Source: SVTX01 sp045660325
GTDB lineage: Bacteria > Bacillota > Clostridia > Oscillospirales > CAG-272
DNA: 64,000 nucleotides
Direction: 5' to 3'
Assembly: GCA_045660325.1 (NCBI GenBank)
Contig: JAZRDO010000003.1
Location: 21,290-85,289, forward strand
The translations under genes and the position numbers were made by a program. This document shows, one piece after another, positions 43,040 through 50,692 of this stretch. The notes beneath the pieces were generated by a model. The model saw nothing but the letters and a program-made list of their open reading frames with translations, was not told where the DNA came from and searched no databases. Each line of letters begins with the position of its first letter. Within the stretch, counting starts at the first letter, position 1.

Positions 43040-43257
43040 AATAGTATTATACCACAAAGTTGAAAAATGTCAAGAGAAAAAAGAGACGAGCGTCATGGAC
43101 GATACCATATCCGATACAAATCGAACATCGACACGTCTGTTACTTATCTCTAATATTATTTTGATGTAATATTTAAAGTTTCAAACGAATTCTATAAAGG
43201 CTTGATAAATGTTGAAAACAACAAACGAGGCAAAAGACTTAAAGATATTACGAAAAT

Positions 43258-43330
43258 AAAAAACATCACAAAGGACGTGGCGTCTCAGTATGGGAACAAC
43301 CCATCGTACGTCTTCCTTCGTGATGCTTCT
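43258..43330 (-). ncRNA. Island small RNA unit 6
   Basis: Minus strand. Promoter TTGACT (43359-43364), 16 bases, TGG-extended TATACT (43337-43342); predicted +1 at 43330. Stem CATCAC...GTGATG (43320-43325 with 43264-43269), extended inward by AAGG/CCTT and ACGT/ACGT; the 5' AGAAG could pair with the T-run. Inner hairpin ATGGG-TTGTT-CCCAT. Six T (43258-43263) close it. Confidence 0.68.
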
Positions 43331-43338
43331 ATAATTAG

Positions 43339-43400
43339 TATACCACAAAATCAGAAAAAGTCAACAGTTTCCGGAGAAAAAATCTCAAATGAGCGTCATG
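43339..43400 (+). repeat. Direct repeat R2, copy 2
   Basis: Second copy of the 62-base repeat with the promoter of unit 6. Confidence 0.9.
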
Positions 43401-43533
43401 CTTTACCCAAAACCGACAAAAATGTCGCAAAACAGAGTATGTCCACGGTTGCCGATACCGACAAGATCGAGGTAAGCCGCGGTAAGCTCGAGCAGATGCG
43501 CGCGAATTACAAAGGTGATAAGATATTCTATAG

Positions 43534-43598
43534 AAAAGGCAGAGGTCTGGACGGAAGGGACATCCGAAAAGGAAGTTGCCCACTCCGCTCGCTCTGCC
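43534..43598 (-). ncRNA. Island small RNA unit 7
   Basis: Minus strand. Promoter TTGACT (43628-43633), 17 bases, TATGCT (43605-43610), outside any repeat; predicted +1 at 43598, the first base of GGCAGAG pairing with CTCTGCC (43538-43544). An inner stem CGGA..GGG / CCC..TCCG encloses the rest. Only TTTTC follows, the weakest ending of the seven. Confidence 0.55.
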
Positions 43599-43644
43599 AA
43601 TATAAGCATACCCGATTTAATGAAAAAAGTCAATGGTAAAATGG

Positions 43645-43740
43645 GAATCTGAACCCAAATTTGCGACAATGTATATTTAAATCAAAGTAATCAAATCGCA
43701 AATTATGCAAATCCTTGCGGATTTGCGTGGGTTCAGATTC
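43645..43740. repeat. Large three-way-junction inverted repeat at the island edge
   Basis: Perfect 13-base arms GAATCTGAACCCA (43645-43657) and TGGGTTCAGATTC (43728-43740) enclose two further perfect palindromes: AATTTGCGA/TCGCAAATT (43658-43666, 43696-43704) and GCAAATCC-TTGC-GGATTTGC (43707-43726). On the minus strand the last loop is GCAA, a GNRA loop as in unit 2. No promoter is visible for it. Confidence 0.85.
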
Positions 43741-43761
43741 GATGAGTCCGATCGAACAAAT

Positions 43762-43788
43762 AAAGGGTGGCAAATGCCACCCTTTATT
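43762..43788 (-). terminator. Terminator of tRNA-Thr
   Basis: AAAGGGTGGCA and TGCCACCCTTT pair around AA; followed on the minus strand by ATTTGTT. Confidence 0.8.
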
Positions 43789-43791
43789 TGT

Positions 43792-43867
43792 TGGAGCTGA
43801 TAATGGGAATCGAACCCATGACCTCGTCATTACCAATGACGTGCTCTACCGACTGAGCCATATCAGC
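43792..43867 (-). tRNA. tRNA-Thr (anticodon GGT)
   Basis: 76 bases including an encoded CCA. Acceptor arm GCTGATA/TATCAGC, D arm GGCTCAGTCGGTAGAGC, anticodon arm CGTCA-TTGGTAA-TGACG giving GGT, which reads ACC and ACT, variable AGGTC, and T arm ATGGG-TTCGATT-CCCAT. All four arms pair. It borders the accessory island, and tRNA genes are common integration targets, though I see no duplicated 3' end on the far side. Confidence 0.97.
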
Positions 43868-43923
43868 ACGTCGACTAATCGACTCAGTTATTATAACAAA
43901 TCCGTATGAATTTGTCAATACTT

Positions 43924-44916
43924 TTATGGAAAAATCTTAAAAATAAAATCAAAAGATGCGGTGCACACACCTGCGATTACGGCGGCGCAAATTTTAAATA
44001 TTAAAAATCTACCGTAATTGATTTTTGCTTCCTTGCATAGCGAGAATATTTGAAAGTGAAGGGATAGTCCCGAAAATGCCAATGTCATTGATGAAAAGAT
44101 AAATGCTTGGTGAGGCGGTAAGCACTGCGCCGCCCGAATACATCCGCAGCTCATCTCCAAAACAGAGGATAGCGCAAGAGGGATTACTCTTGGAATTTGA
44201 AGCTTTTCGGTTATATCAAAGCAAATGCCGCAAAGCACGGAAAAGAAGACGAGAAATCCGCAAATTGAGAGAATACCTGTAACCGAGCCGACCACGGATC
44301 GAGTTAGCTTTACGGCAAGGCTTAGGCGCATATTTTTTGTAGAAATTTCGGTGTTTTCAGTTGATTTTTTAATTTTAAAGATTCTCGGATACAGTATTCC
44401 GACTATAACAAGCGCGACAATTTGCGACAGGTAAATAAATACCCCTGCGCGGCGTGATTCAAGGAGTGTTGCGCCGACGGTATTGATAATAAATGCGGTG
44501 CTTTGAATATTACAAAAGAGAAGAAGGTGTAAAAGCTCGTCGTTTGAGATTTTTCCTTTTTCGTAAAGGGAATACGAGAGCCTTGTTCCCACAGGAAATC
44601 CGCATATCATACCCAATACGAATGCTGAAATCGCTTCTCTAGGAGCTTTGAAGATTCTCTCAAATATTTTTCCAAAAAGCTTATCAAAAAGCCGATCGAT
44701 CCTGAACAGGAGAAGCAGCTCTGAGAGCACCATAAACGGAAAAAGCGAGGGAATAATAACACTTCCGCAAATAACAAGCGATTCCTTGGCACTTTGGATT
44801 ATTACGGGCGTTTCGACAAAGAAAACAGCGAATAAAATTAATCCAAGCACGGCAATAGCGCCCACACGTATTCGCTTAAATATGATACGGTCACCTAAGG
44901 CTTTTTGCGCGGTCAT
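43924..44916 (-). CDS. ylbJ: Sporulation integral membrane protein YlbJ
   Basis: 330 residues from the ATG at 44916 (GAGGAGCTGC upstream; a GTG 15 bases earlier is less likely). Eight or so membrane helices with the Gate-type segments SLVICGSVIIPSLFPFMVLSE, GMICGFPVGTRL and LLLFCNIQSTAFIINTVGATL. YlbJ is a sigma-E-controlled protein needed for heat-resistant spores in Bacillus. Here it stands opposite the yqfCD-containing operon, so sporulation genes lie on both sides of the gap. Confidence 0.88.
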   Translation of the reverse strand: MTAQKALGDRIIFKRIRVGAIAVLGLILFAVFFVETPVIIQSAKESLVICGSVIIPSLFPFMVLSELLLLFRIDRLFDKLFGKIFERIFKAPREAISAFVLGMICGFPVGTRLSYSLYEKGKISNDELLHLLLFCNIQSTAFIINTVGATLLESRRAGVFIYLSQIVALVIVGILYPRIFKIKKSTENTEISTKNMRLSLAVKLTRSVVGSVTGILSICGFLVFFSVLCGICFDITEKLQIPRVIPLALSSVLEMSCGCIRAAQCLPPHQAFIFSSMTLAFSGLSLHFQIFSLCKEAKINYGRFLIFKICAAVIAGVCTASFDFIFKIFP

Positions 44917-45001
44917 ACAGCAGCTCCTCACGAATAAAAATTTTCGTCTAACATATATTTGAGTACGGCATTTATATTTATATTTTTTATTCGGGGGTTT
45001 T

Positions 45002-45307
45002 ATGAAGGATAAAAATAGGGGCGGTGTCCGTCAGCGCCTGAGTGATTACGTAAAGAAAAATGAGGGCGATCTGTTTGTTTCGGGCGATCTTGATTTTTCG
45101 CTTGAAACGTTCAGCAATTCAAGTGTTTTTATTCGCGGAGTCAAAAGGATCTTGAAATACACTGCCGAGGAGATGGTACTTCGCGCAAGAGATTTTGATA
45201 TTGTTATTTCGGGCATAGATCTTAATTGCGCCGTGTATCATCTTGGCGGCGTTGAGATCACGGGAAGAGTCAGCTCAATAAATTTTGTCGACGGAGTAAG
45301 GTCATGA
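45002..45307 (+). CDS. yqfC: Sporulation protein YqfC
   Basis: 101 residues. LSDYVKKNEGDLF, NSSVFIRGVKRILKY and VYHLGGVEITGRVSSINF fit YqfC, a sigma-E regulon protein related to YabP that folds as a small beta-sandwich. GGGGG precedes the ATG. Its TGA overlaps the ATG of yqfD (ATGA), so translation is coupled. No clear sigma-A promoter is seen ahead, in keeping with sporulation control. Confidence 0.88.
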   Translation: MKDKNRGGVRQRLSDYVKKNEGDLFVSGDLDFSLETFSNSSVFIRGVKRILKYTAEEMVLRARDFDIVISGIDLNCAVYHLGGVEITGRVSSINFVDGVRS

Positions 45308-46488
45308 AATTAGTATATTTTCTTTTGGGAAGCGCGCGTGTTAAGGTGTCTGAGCCGTTGGTGGCTGATGCGCTTAACGTGTGTATGGAGGAGAGCATAG
45401 CCTACAGCTCGTTTTTCGTTGATCCTTGCGGTAACGTAATTTTTAACGTAAAGTTTTTTGATCTTAAGCGTCTTGAGAGGGTGATGCATAAGCGTGGGAT
45501 AAGCTTTGAAATAGTTGACCGCGTGGGATTGCCGTTTTATCTTGCGCGCTTCAAATATCGCTTCGGTCTTATGACGGGAGTAATTATGGCGATTTTGCTT
45601 ATTGCTTATTTCGGCAGCATTATCTGGGATATACGTATTGTAGGTAACGAAACGCTGACAACTGCCGAACTTTGCGAAATGCTTGAAAATCACGGTGTTT
45701 CGGTCGGCAAGAGGTATTCGGCTATTGACGTAAACAAGGTACAAAATCAGATTCAGATAGAGAGTGATGATATAGGCTTTATCGCGATAAATCTTTCGGG
45801 CAACGTTGTAAACGTTGAAATACGGGAAAACAAAAAAGGAGAGGACAAGACGAGCGGGGGTGGATTTGCCAACGTCGTTGCCAAAAAGAGTGGAATAATT
45901 GAAAACGTAAGGGGATACGTCGGCAACGTGGTCGTCAAGGCAGGGCAGATGGTGGATGAGGGAGACATTCTTATAAGCGGAATTTACGACAGTAAAACGG
46001 TCGGTATCCGTTACACGCGGGCTGCGGGAGAGATAATGGCGAGAACTGTCGATGAATATCATATAGAAATCCCACTGAAATATGCGAAAAAGCAGTACAC
46101 GGGAGTAGTAAATTGTGAAAAAAGTTTAAATTTTTATGGGAAAACATTTAACATTTTCAAAAAGTATAGAAATAATATATATCTTTATGATACAATATAT
46201 ATTGTGGATAACTATGGCATCTCGGGGGCGGGAGAAATACCCGTTGGTATAACGACCGTAAGCTTTCACGAATACAAAATCGTGGAGGCAGAGAGAACAC
46301 CCGAGGAGGCGGAGGCTTTAGCCTATGCCGAGCTTGAGAAAAGGATTTCCGAGAGTGGCGCTGAGTTTCTTGTAAAGAAGACGGTAACGTCAAAGCTTGA
46401 TGAGGATTCTTTTTCGGTTCACTGTGTCGTTGTCAGTATTGAAAATATTGCTAAAACAAGTGAATTTTACGTTGATCTGCAAAATTAA
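45304..46488 (+). CDS. yqfD: Sporulation protein YqfD
   Basis: 394 residues. One membrane helix near residues 95-112 (GLMTGVIMAILLIAYFGSII) anchors a large outer part with the FtsQ-like VGNETLTTAELCEMLENHGV and a barrel-sandwich-like RGYVGNVVVKAGQMVDEGDI. YqfD is made in the mother cell and needed for efficient sporulation. Coupled to yqfC; phoH follows 15 bases later. Confidence 0.9.
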   Translation: MKLVYFLLGSARVKVSEPLVADALNVCMEESIAYSSFFVDPCGNVIFNVKFFDLKRLERVMHKRGISFEIVDRVGLPFYLARFKYRFGLMTGVIMAILLIAYFGSIIWDIRIVGNETLTTAELCEMLENHGVSVGKRYSAIDVNKVQNQIQIESDDIGFIAINLSGNVVNVEIRENKKGEDKTSGGGFANVVAKKSGIIENVRGYVGNVVVKAGQMVDEGDILISGIYDSKTVGIRYTRAAGEIMARTVDEYHIEIPLKYAKKQYTGVVNCEKSLNFYGKTFNIFKKYRNNIYLYDTIYIVDNYGISGAGEIPVGITTVSFHEYKIVEAERTPEEAEALAYAELEKRISESGAEFLVKKTVTSKLDEDSFSVHCVVVSIENIAKTSEFYVDLQN

Positions 46489-46503
46489 TGCTATGGAGAA
46501 CAA

Positions 46504-47544
46504 ATGAGCACAAAGATTATTAAGGTTGAAAATGCTGACGTTATCGCGGCGGTTTTTGGTAGCTGTGACGCTAATATCAAGATAATCGAGAAGGCGTTTT
46601 CGGTTCGTATCAATAACAGGATCTGCGATTCCGGAGAGGATGCCATTTCAGTAAGCGGTGAGGACGATACAAACGTCAAGCTTGCTGCGGATACAGTAAT
46701 TTATCTTGTAAAAATGTCGAAATACAACGAAAATATAACGGATTCAAGCGTTATGTACGTTCTTGAAACAGTAAAGAACGGAGAGGCGTCAACTCTTGAT
46801 GAGCTTTCCGACGATACGATTTGTGTTACGATGAAGGGAAAGCCCATAAAGGCGAAGACCGTCGGACAAAAGATGTACGTAAACGCGATCAAGAAAAATA
46901 CTATAGTTATCGGCACGGGTCCCGCCGGTACGGGTAAGACCTTTCTTGCGGTTGCTATGGCAGTAAAGGCGCTTCGTGAAAAGCAGGTTTCAAGGATCAT
47001 TCTTACACGTCCTGCTATTGAGGCGGGAGAAAAGCTTGGCTTCTTGCCGGGTGACCTTCAAAGCAAGATCGATCCTTATCTCCGCCCGCTTTACGATTCT
47101 CTTTACGAGATGATGGGTGCGGAGAATTATCAAAGACAGGTGGAAAAGGGAGTTATTGAGGTAGCGCCCTTAGCATATATGAGAGGTAGAACTCTTGACG
47201 ATTCTTTTATTATCTTGGACGAGGCGCAGAACTGTACGCCCGAGCAGATGAAGATGTTCTTAACTCGTCTTGGATTTAATTCCAAGGCTGTCGTTACTGG
47301 TGACCTTACGCAGACAGACCTGCCGTACGGACAAAAAAGCGGTCTTGCCGCTGCGGTAAAGATACTTGCGGATATCGACGACATTGCGATCCACTCGTTT
47401 ACCGAGCGAGACGTTGTACGACATAAGCTCGTCCAGCAGATCATTCTTGCATATGAAAAATATGAAAAATCCCTCTCGCAAAGAAACGAGCAGGTAAAAA
47501 AAGATAATCATAGACCTTACAATGAAAGGAAGCACGAAAAATGA
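46504..47544 (+). CDS. phoH: PhoH-like ATPase
   Basis: 346 residues. P-loop GPAGTGKTFLA, then ILTRPAIEAGEKLGFLPGDL, the Walker B IILDEAQNCTPEQMKMFLTR and VTGDLTQTDLP are the PhoH helicase-like ATPase core; a KH-like N-terminal domain precedes it. Linked to RNA metabolism and partnered with YbeY in most bacteria. It overlaps ybeY by the ATGA at its stop. Confidence 0.94.
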   Translation: MSTKIIKVENADVIAAVFGSCDANIKIIEKAFSVRINNRICDSGEDAISVSGEDDTNVKLAADTVIYLVKMSKYNENITDSSVMYVLETVKNGEASTLDELSDDTICVTMKGKPIKAKTVGQKMYVNAIKKNTIVIGTGPAGTGKTFLAVAMAVKALREKQVSRIILTRPAIEAGEKLGFLPGDLQSKIDPYLRPLYDSLYEMMGAENYQRQVEKGVIEVAPLAYMRGRTLDDSFIILDEAQNCTPEQMKMFLTRLGFNSKAVVTGDLTQTDLPYGQKSGLAAAVKILADIDDIAIHSFTERDVVRHKLVQQIILAYEKYEKSLSQRNEQVKKDNHRPYNERKHEK

Positions 47545-48035
47545 AAAGAAAAATGAATCTTAAGATATATTTTGAAAACGAGCAGGACAAGATCGTACTT
47601 ACGTATAAGCTGAAGATGCTTGTGCGCGAGTCTATTGAGGCATCTCTTGATCTTGAGGGCTACGGTAATCCCTGCGAGGTGTCCGTTACCTTTATTGATA
47701 ACGAGGGTATTCGTGTGCTTAACAAAAAATTCCGTCAGATCGACCGTCCTACCGACGTGCTTTCCTTCCCGCTTTTTGACTTTGACGGAGAATATGAGGA
47801 GCCTCCTGTTGACGAAATGATGAATATGCTTGGTGATATTGTTATTTCTCTTGAAAAGGCCCAGGAGCAGGCCGAGGAATTCGGTCACAGCTTTGAGCGA
47901 GAGGTTGCATTCTTGACCGCTCACTCTATGCTTCACCTTCTCGGTTATGATCACGAGCTTTCCGAGGATGATGATCGCGAGATGAGAGAAAAGCAAAATA
48001 TCATTATGGATATGATCGGACTTTCCGTTAAATAA
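47541..48035 (+). CDS. ybeY: Endoribonuclease YbeY
   Basis: 164 residues. Zinc-dependent RNase of 16S rRNA maturation and ribosome quality control. The zinc motif HSMLHLLGYDH and the preceding RPTDVLSFPLFDF with GDIVISLEKA are complete. Start ATG overlaps phoH stop. Normal length. Confidence 0.95.
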   Translation: MKRKMNLKIYFENEQDKIVLTYKLKMLVRESIEASLDLEGYGNPCEVSVTFIDNEGIRVLNKKFRQIDRPTDVLSFPLFDFDGEYEEPPVDEMMNMLGDIVISLEKAQEQAEEFGHSFEREVAFLTAHSMLHLLGYDHELSEDDDREMREKQNIIMDMIGLSVK

Positions 48036-48046
48036 GGGTGAGAAAA

Positions 48047-48946
48047 GTGAAGCCGAGTGAAAGACGCGCCTTACGTGATTTGCAGGCGCAAAAGGAAAAT
48101 GAGAGAGCTGAAAATACTGAAAAAAGACATGATCAAGCTCCCGAAATAAAAGATAATAAGCCACATAAGGCGTCAAAAAAGAGAAAAAGCATTCTTGACG
48201 ACGACGTTGTAAGCATGCGAAAGGAAGGCTTTTTTCAAAGCCGTGTAAAGACGATTACCTTTATCGCTTGCATCTCGATTTTCCTTGTGTTTGGAATTTT
48301 GATCACGATAATTCCCGTTATTCGCCGTCAAGATAAAACGTACGGTGAGGTACAGATGACTCTTGAGGACGCGGGTAGGATCGCACTTAAGAAGCAATAC
48401 ATAACGTGGGATGATTTTAATAATTACATTTATAAGGACCAAAGCACGAGAGAAACAAGACAGCATCTTTATATCATTAAGTATGAGGAAGATACTTATG
48501 TTATAATGGTTACGGGACCTAAATCCGACAAGAGGTATCCCGACAACGTGATTTTCTATAATACGAAGGCGGGCTCCGCTTATATTGATCTTACTACTGA
48601 TGATTTTGCGGAGTTTTTAGCAGGCATACTTACAACTCCGACAAGATATATGACGGTCGCTGACGTTGTCGCGGTTTCAAACGGTAAGGATTATATCAAG
48701 TGGACAAGCTTTGCGGACTTCAAATACACTGAATCCACCGAGGCGTCAGCCGACGGAACGATATTGTATACCGTAAGAAAATATCAGGTGGAGGGAACCG
48801 GATGCGCTGTATGGGTATACGGTGAGAAGGTAGTAGGCGAACCGTACAAGGTAATTCTTCAGCACGGTATTGATGTAAAAAACAGTATAAATCTCAAGTC
48901 CGCTACGTCCAAAGAGGTTGAAAATTTTATAAATAAACACAGTTAA
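48047..48946 (+). CDS. Hypothetical single-pass membrane protein between ybeY and era
   Basis: 299 residues from the GTG at 48047, spaced well behind AAGGGTGA; a GTG nine bases earlier is possible. Residues 1-68 are charged and cytosolic, a membrane helix spans about 70-92 (FIACISIFLVFGILITIIPV), and the outside part holds two similar repeats: GRIALKKQYITWDDFNNYIYK and VVAVSNGKDYIKWTSFADFKY, each followed by a strand-rich region with TYVIMVTG or CAVWVYG. I do not recognise the family. It replaces the dgkA/cdd genes often found here. Confidence 0.75.
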   Translation: MKPSERRALRDLQAQKENERAENTEKRHDQAPEIKDNKPHKASKKRKSILDDDVVSMRKEGFFQSRVKTITFIACISIFLVFGILITIIPVIRRQDKTYGEVQMTLEDAGRIALKKQYITWDDFNNYIYKDQSTRETRQHLYIIKYEEDTYVIMVTGPKSDKRYPDNVIFYNTKAGSAYIDLTTDDFAEFLAGILTTPTRYMTVADVVAVSNGKDYIKWTSFADFKYTESTEASADGTILYTVRKYQVEGTGCAVWVYGEKVVGEPYKVILQHGIDVKNSINLKSATSKEVENFINKHS

Positions 48947-48969
48947 AATTAATAGATAAAGGATTTTTT

Positions 48970-49854
48970 ATGAGAAAGACTTGTTTTATAGCTATAGTAG
49001 GCAGACCTAACGTAGGTAAGTCTACACTTATGAACGCAATTCTCGGCGAGAAGGTTGCGATAGTTTCTTCAAAGCCCCAGACAACGAGAAACAGGATCAT
49101 CGGTATTCACACGGTTGAGGAGAATCAGTTTGTTTTCCTTGATACTCCCGGTATGTTTAAGCCGAGAAATACGCTTGGTGACTATATGGTAAAGACCGCT
49201 AATTCAACTATGGGTGACGCGGATGCGGTAATACTTGTTGTCGATGCGGGCAAGCCTATCAGCGATATTGAAGAAAACGTAATGAATTATGCCAAGAAGT
49301 CGGCTCTTCCGACAATTCTTGTGCTTAATAAATGCGACCTTTACCGTCGCGAGCAAATTGCGGAAACAATTGCGGCATTTGCCGAGAAGCATAGCTTTGA
49401 TGCTGTTATTCCGATCTCCGCAAAGAACGGAAAAGGCGTTGATGAGGTTATTGGTGAGTGCGAGCAGTTTCTCGCCGAGTCGGAGTTTTTCTTCCCTGAG
49501 GATATCGTTACTGACCAGTCCGAGCGTCAGGTTGCCGCGGAGGTCATTCGAGAGAAGCTTCTCCGCACGCTTGATAAGGAGGTTCCGCACGGTATCGCCG
49601 TTGTAATTGAGGATTTCAAGGACGAAGGATCACTTATGAGCATTCGAGCAGAGATCTACTGTGAAAAGGCATCACATAAGGGAATTATCGTAGGCAAAAA
49701 GGGTGAGGAATTAAAGAGAGTCGGCTCTTATGCGAGAGCAGATCTTGAAAAGATTTTCGGCACTAAGGTTTATCTTAATCTTTGGGTAAAGGTTAAGGAA
49801 AATTGGAGAGATAGCCAAAGAGGAATCACGGATTTCGGTTATTTCGAGGAATAA
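48970..49854 (+). CDS. era: GTPase Era
   Basis: 294 residues. Ribosome-assembly GTPase binding the 3' end of 16S rRNA. G1 GRPNVGKST, G3 DTPG, G4 NKCD, G5 SAKN and a C-terminal KH domain (GIIVGKKGEELKRVGSYARAD). AAAGGA before the ATG. recO follows, the usual order. Confidence 0.96.
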   Translation: MRKTCFIAIVGRPNVGKSTLMNAILGEKVAIVSSKPQTTRNRIIGIHTVEENQFVFLDTPGMFKPRNTLGDYMVKTANSTMGDADAVILVVDAGKPISDIEENVMNYAKKSALPTILVLNKCDLYRREQIAETIAAFAEKHSFDAVIPISAKNGKGVDEVIGECEQFLAESEFFFPEDIVTDQSERQVAAEVIREKLLRTLDKEVPHGIAVVIEDFKDEGSLMSIRAEIYCEKASHKGIIVGKKGEELKRVGSYARADLEKIFGTKVYLNLWVKVKENWRDSQRGITDFGYFEE

Positions 49855-49887
49855 AATCAGCCGCGTATGCGGCGGAAAAGGATCTTT

Positions 49888-50682
49888 ATGGTATTCGCGA
49901 CAAACGGGATTGTAACTAAGGTTACAGCTTACGGTAACAGCGATAAGCTTCTGTGGATAATCACGGAGGAAAAGGGAAGGATCCCCGTTATGGCAAAGGG
50001 AGTTAAGTCTCCCACGAGCAAGCTCACTGTCCTTACGGGGCTTTTTACCTATGCCAATTTTGAGATCTATAAGAAAAATGATGCCTATTGGTTAAAGGGC
50101 GGTTCAATAATTTCGAGTTTCTATGAGCTGACCCGTGATATTAAATCGTTGGCTCTTGGCACGTATCTCTGTGATCTTGCAAACGAGCTTACAGACGAGA
50201 ATTACGAGGGAAATGAGATCTTACGTATGCTCTTGAATTCCTTGCATTTTATTTGTCAGGGCAAGAAATCAATAAAGCTTATCAAGGGTATCTTTGAGTT
50301 TCGCGCGATGTGTATGTCGGGTTATATGCCCGAGATATCCTCCTGCTCATACTGTGACGAGTTTGAGGGGGAGATAATGTACCTTGACGTTGCGGGCGGT
50401 AAGCTTATCTGTCCCGAATGTCTTATAAAAAAGAACAAGAGAATTCCTCGTATTTCGCAGGAGTTTGAATATTCGAATTATACGAGCGCTATGTGTCCGA
50501 TATCGGGCTCTGTGCTTGCGGCTCTTCGTTACGTTGAGCTTTCGTCGTTCAATAAGATATTCTCGTTTGAGTTAAAGGAAGAAGCTGAGCTTGACAGCTT
50601 TTCGCACGCGACAGAGACGTATCTTTTAGAGCATTTAGGTCGCGGATTCGATTCGCTCGACTTTTATAATTCTGTCAAGTGA
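49888..50682 (+). CDS. recO: DNA repair protein RecO
   Basis: 264 residues from the ATG at 49888 behind AAAGGA; an earlier ATG lies in a small hairpin. OB-fold start GIVTKVTAYGNSDKLLWIIT, EKGRIPVMAKGVKSPTSKL, a helical middle and the zinc knuckle CSYCDEF..CPEC. Works with RecR to load RecA. Its stop is right before the ribosome site of the decarboxylase gene. Confidence 0.92.
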   Translation: MVFATNGIVTKVTAYGNSDKLLWIITEEKGRIPVMAKGVKSPTSKLTVLTGLFTYANFEIYKKNDAYWLKGGSIISSFYELTRDIKSLALGTYLCDLANELTDENYEGNEILRMLLNSLHFICQGKKSIKLIKGIFEFRAMCMSGYMPEISSCSYCDEFEGEIMYLDVAGGKLICPECLIKKNKRIPRISQEFEYSNYTSAMCPISGSVLAALRYVELSSFNKIFSFELKEEAELDSFSHATETYLLEHLGRGFDSLDFYNSVK

Positions 50683-50692
50683 GGTGATGGAC

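Larger units (their letters stand above)
43202..43639 (+). pseudogene. Fragmentary frame of the island, toxin tails and linkers
   Basis: 145 codons open. The part DASIISIPQNQKKSTVSGEK repeats the tail seen after the MuF-C frame; DKIEVSRGKLEQMRANYKGDKIFY resembles polyvalent-protein linker sequence. Past about 43550 the natural frame shifts (the alternative frame reads EKEVAHSARSANISIPDLMK). No ribosome site. Opposite strand holds units 6 and 7. Confidence 0.5.

Noticed and set aside
41200..43740. CRISPR array
   Set aside because: The repeats are too long, too few and irregularly spaced, the palindromes differ from one another, and there are no cas genes.
41200..43740. Integron-type attC cassette array
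   Set aside because: Imperfect palindromes after reading frames resemble this, but there is no integrase, no conserved attC core sites, and it does not explain the -35/-10 boxes at exact distance from each stem. Kept only as an alternative.
49861..49880. Terminator between era and recO
   Set aside because: CCGC/GCGG is only four base pairs and no T-run follows; read-through into recO is expected.
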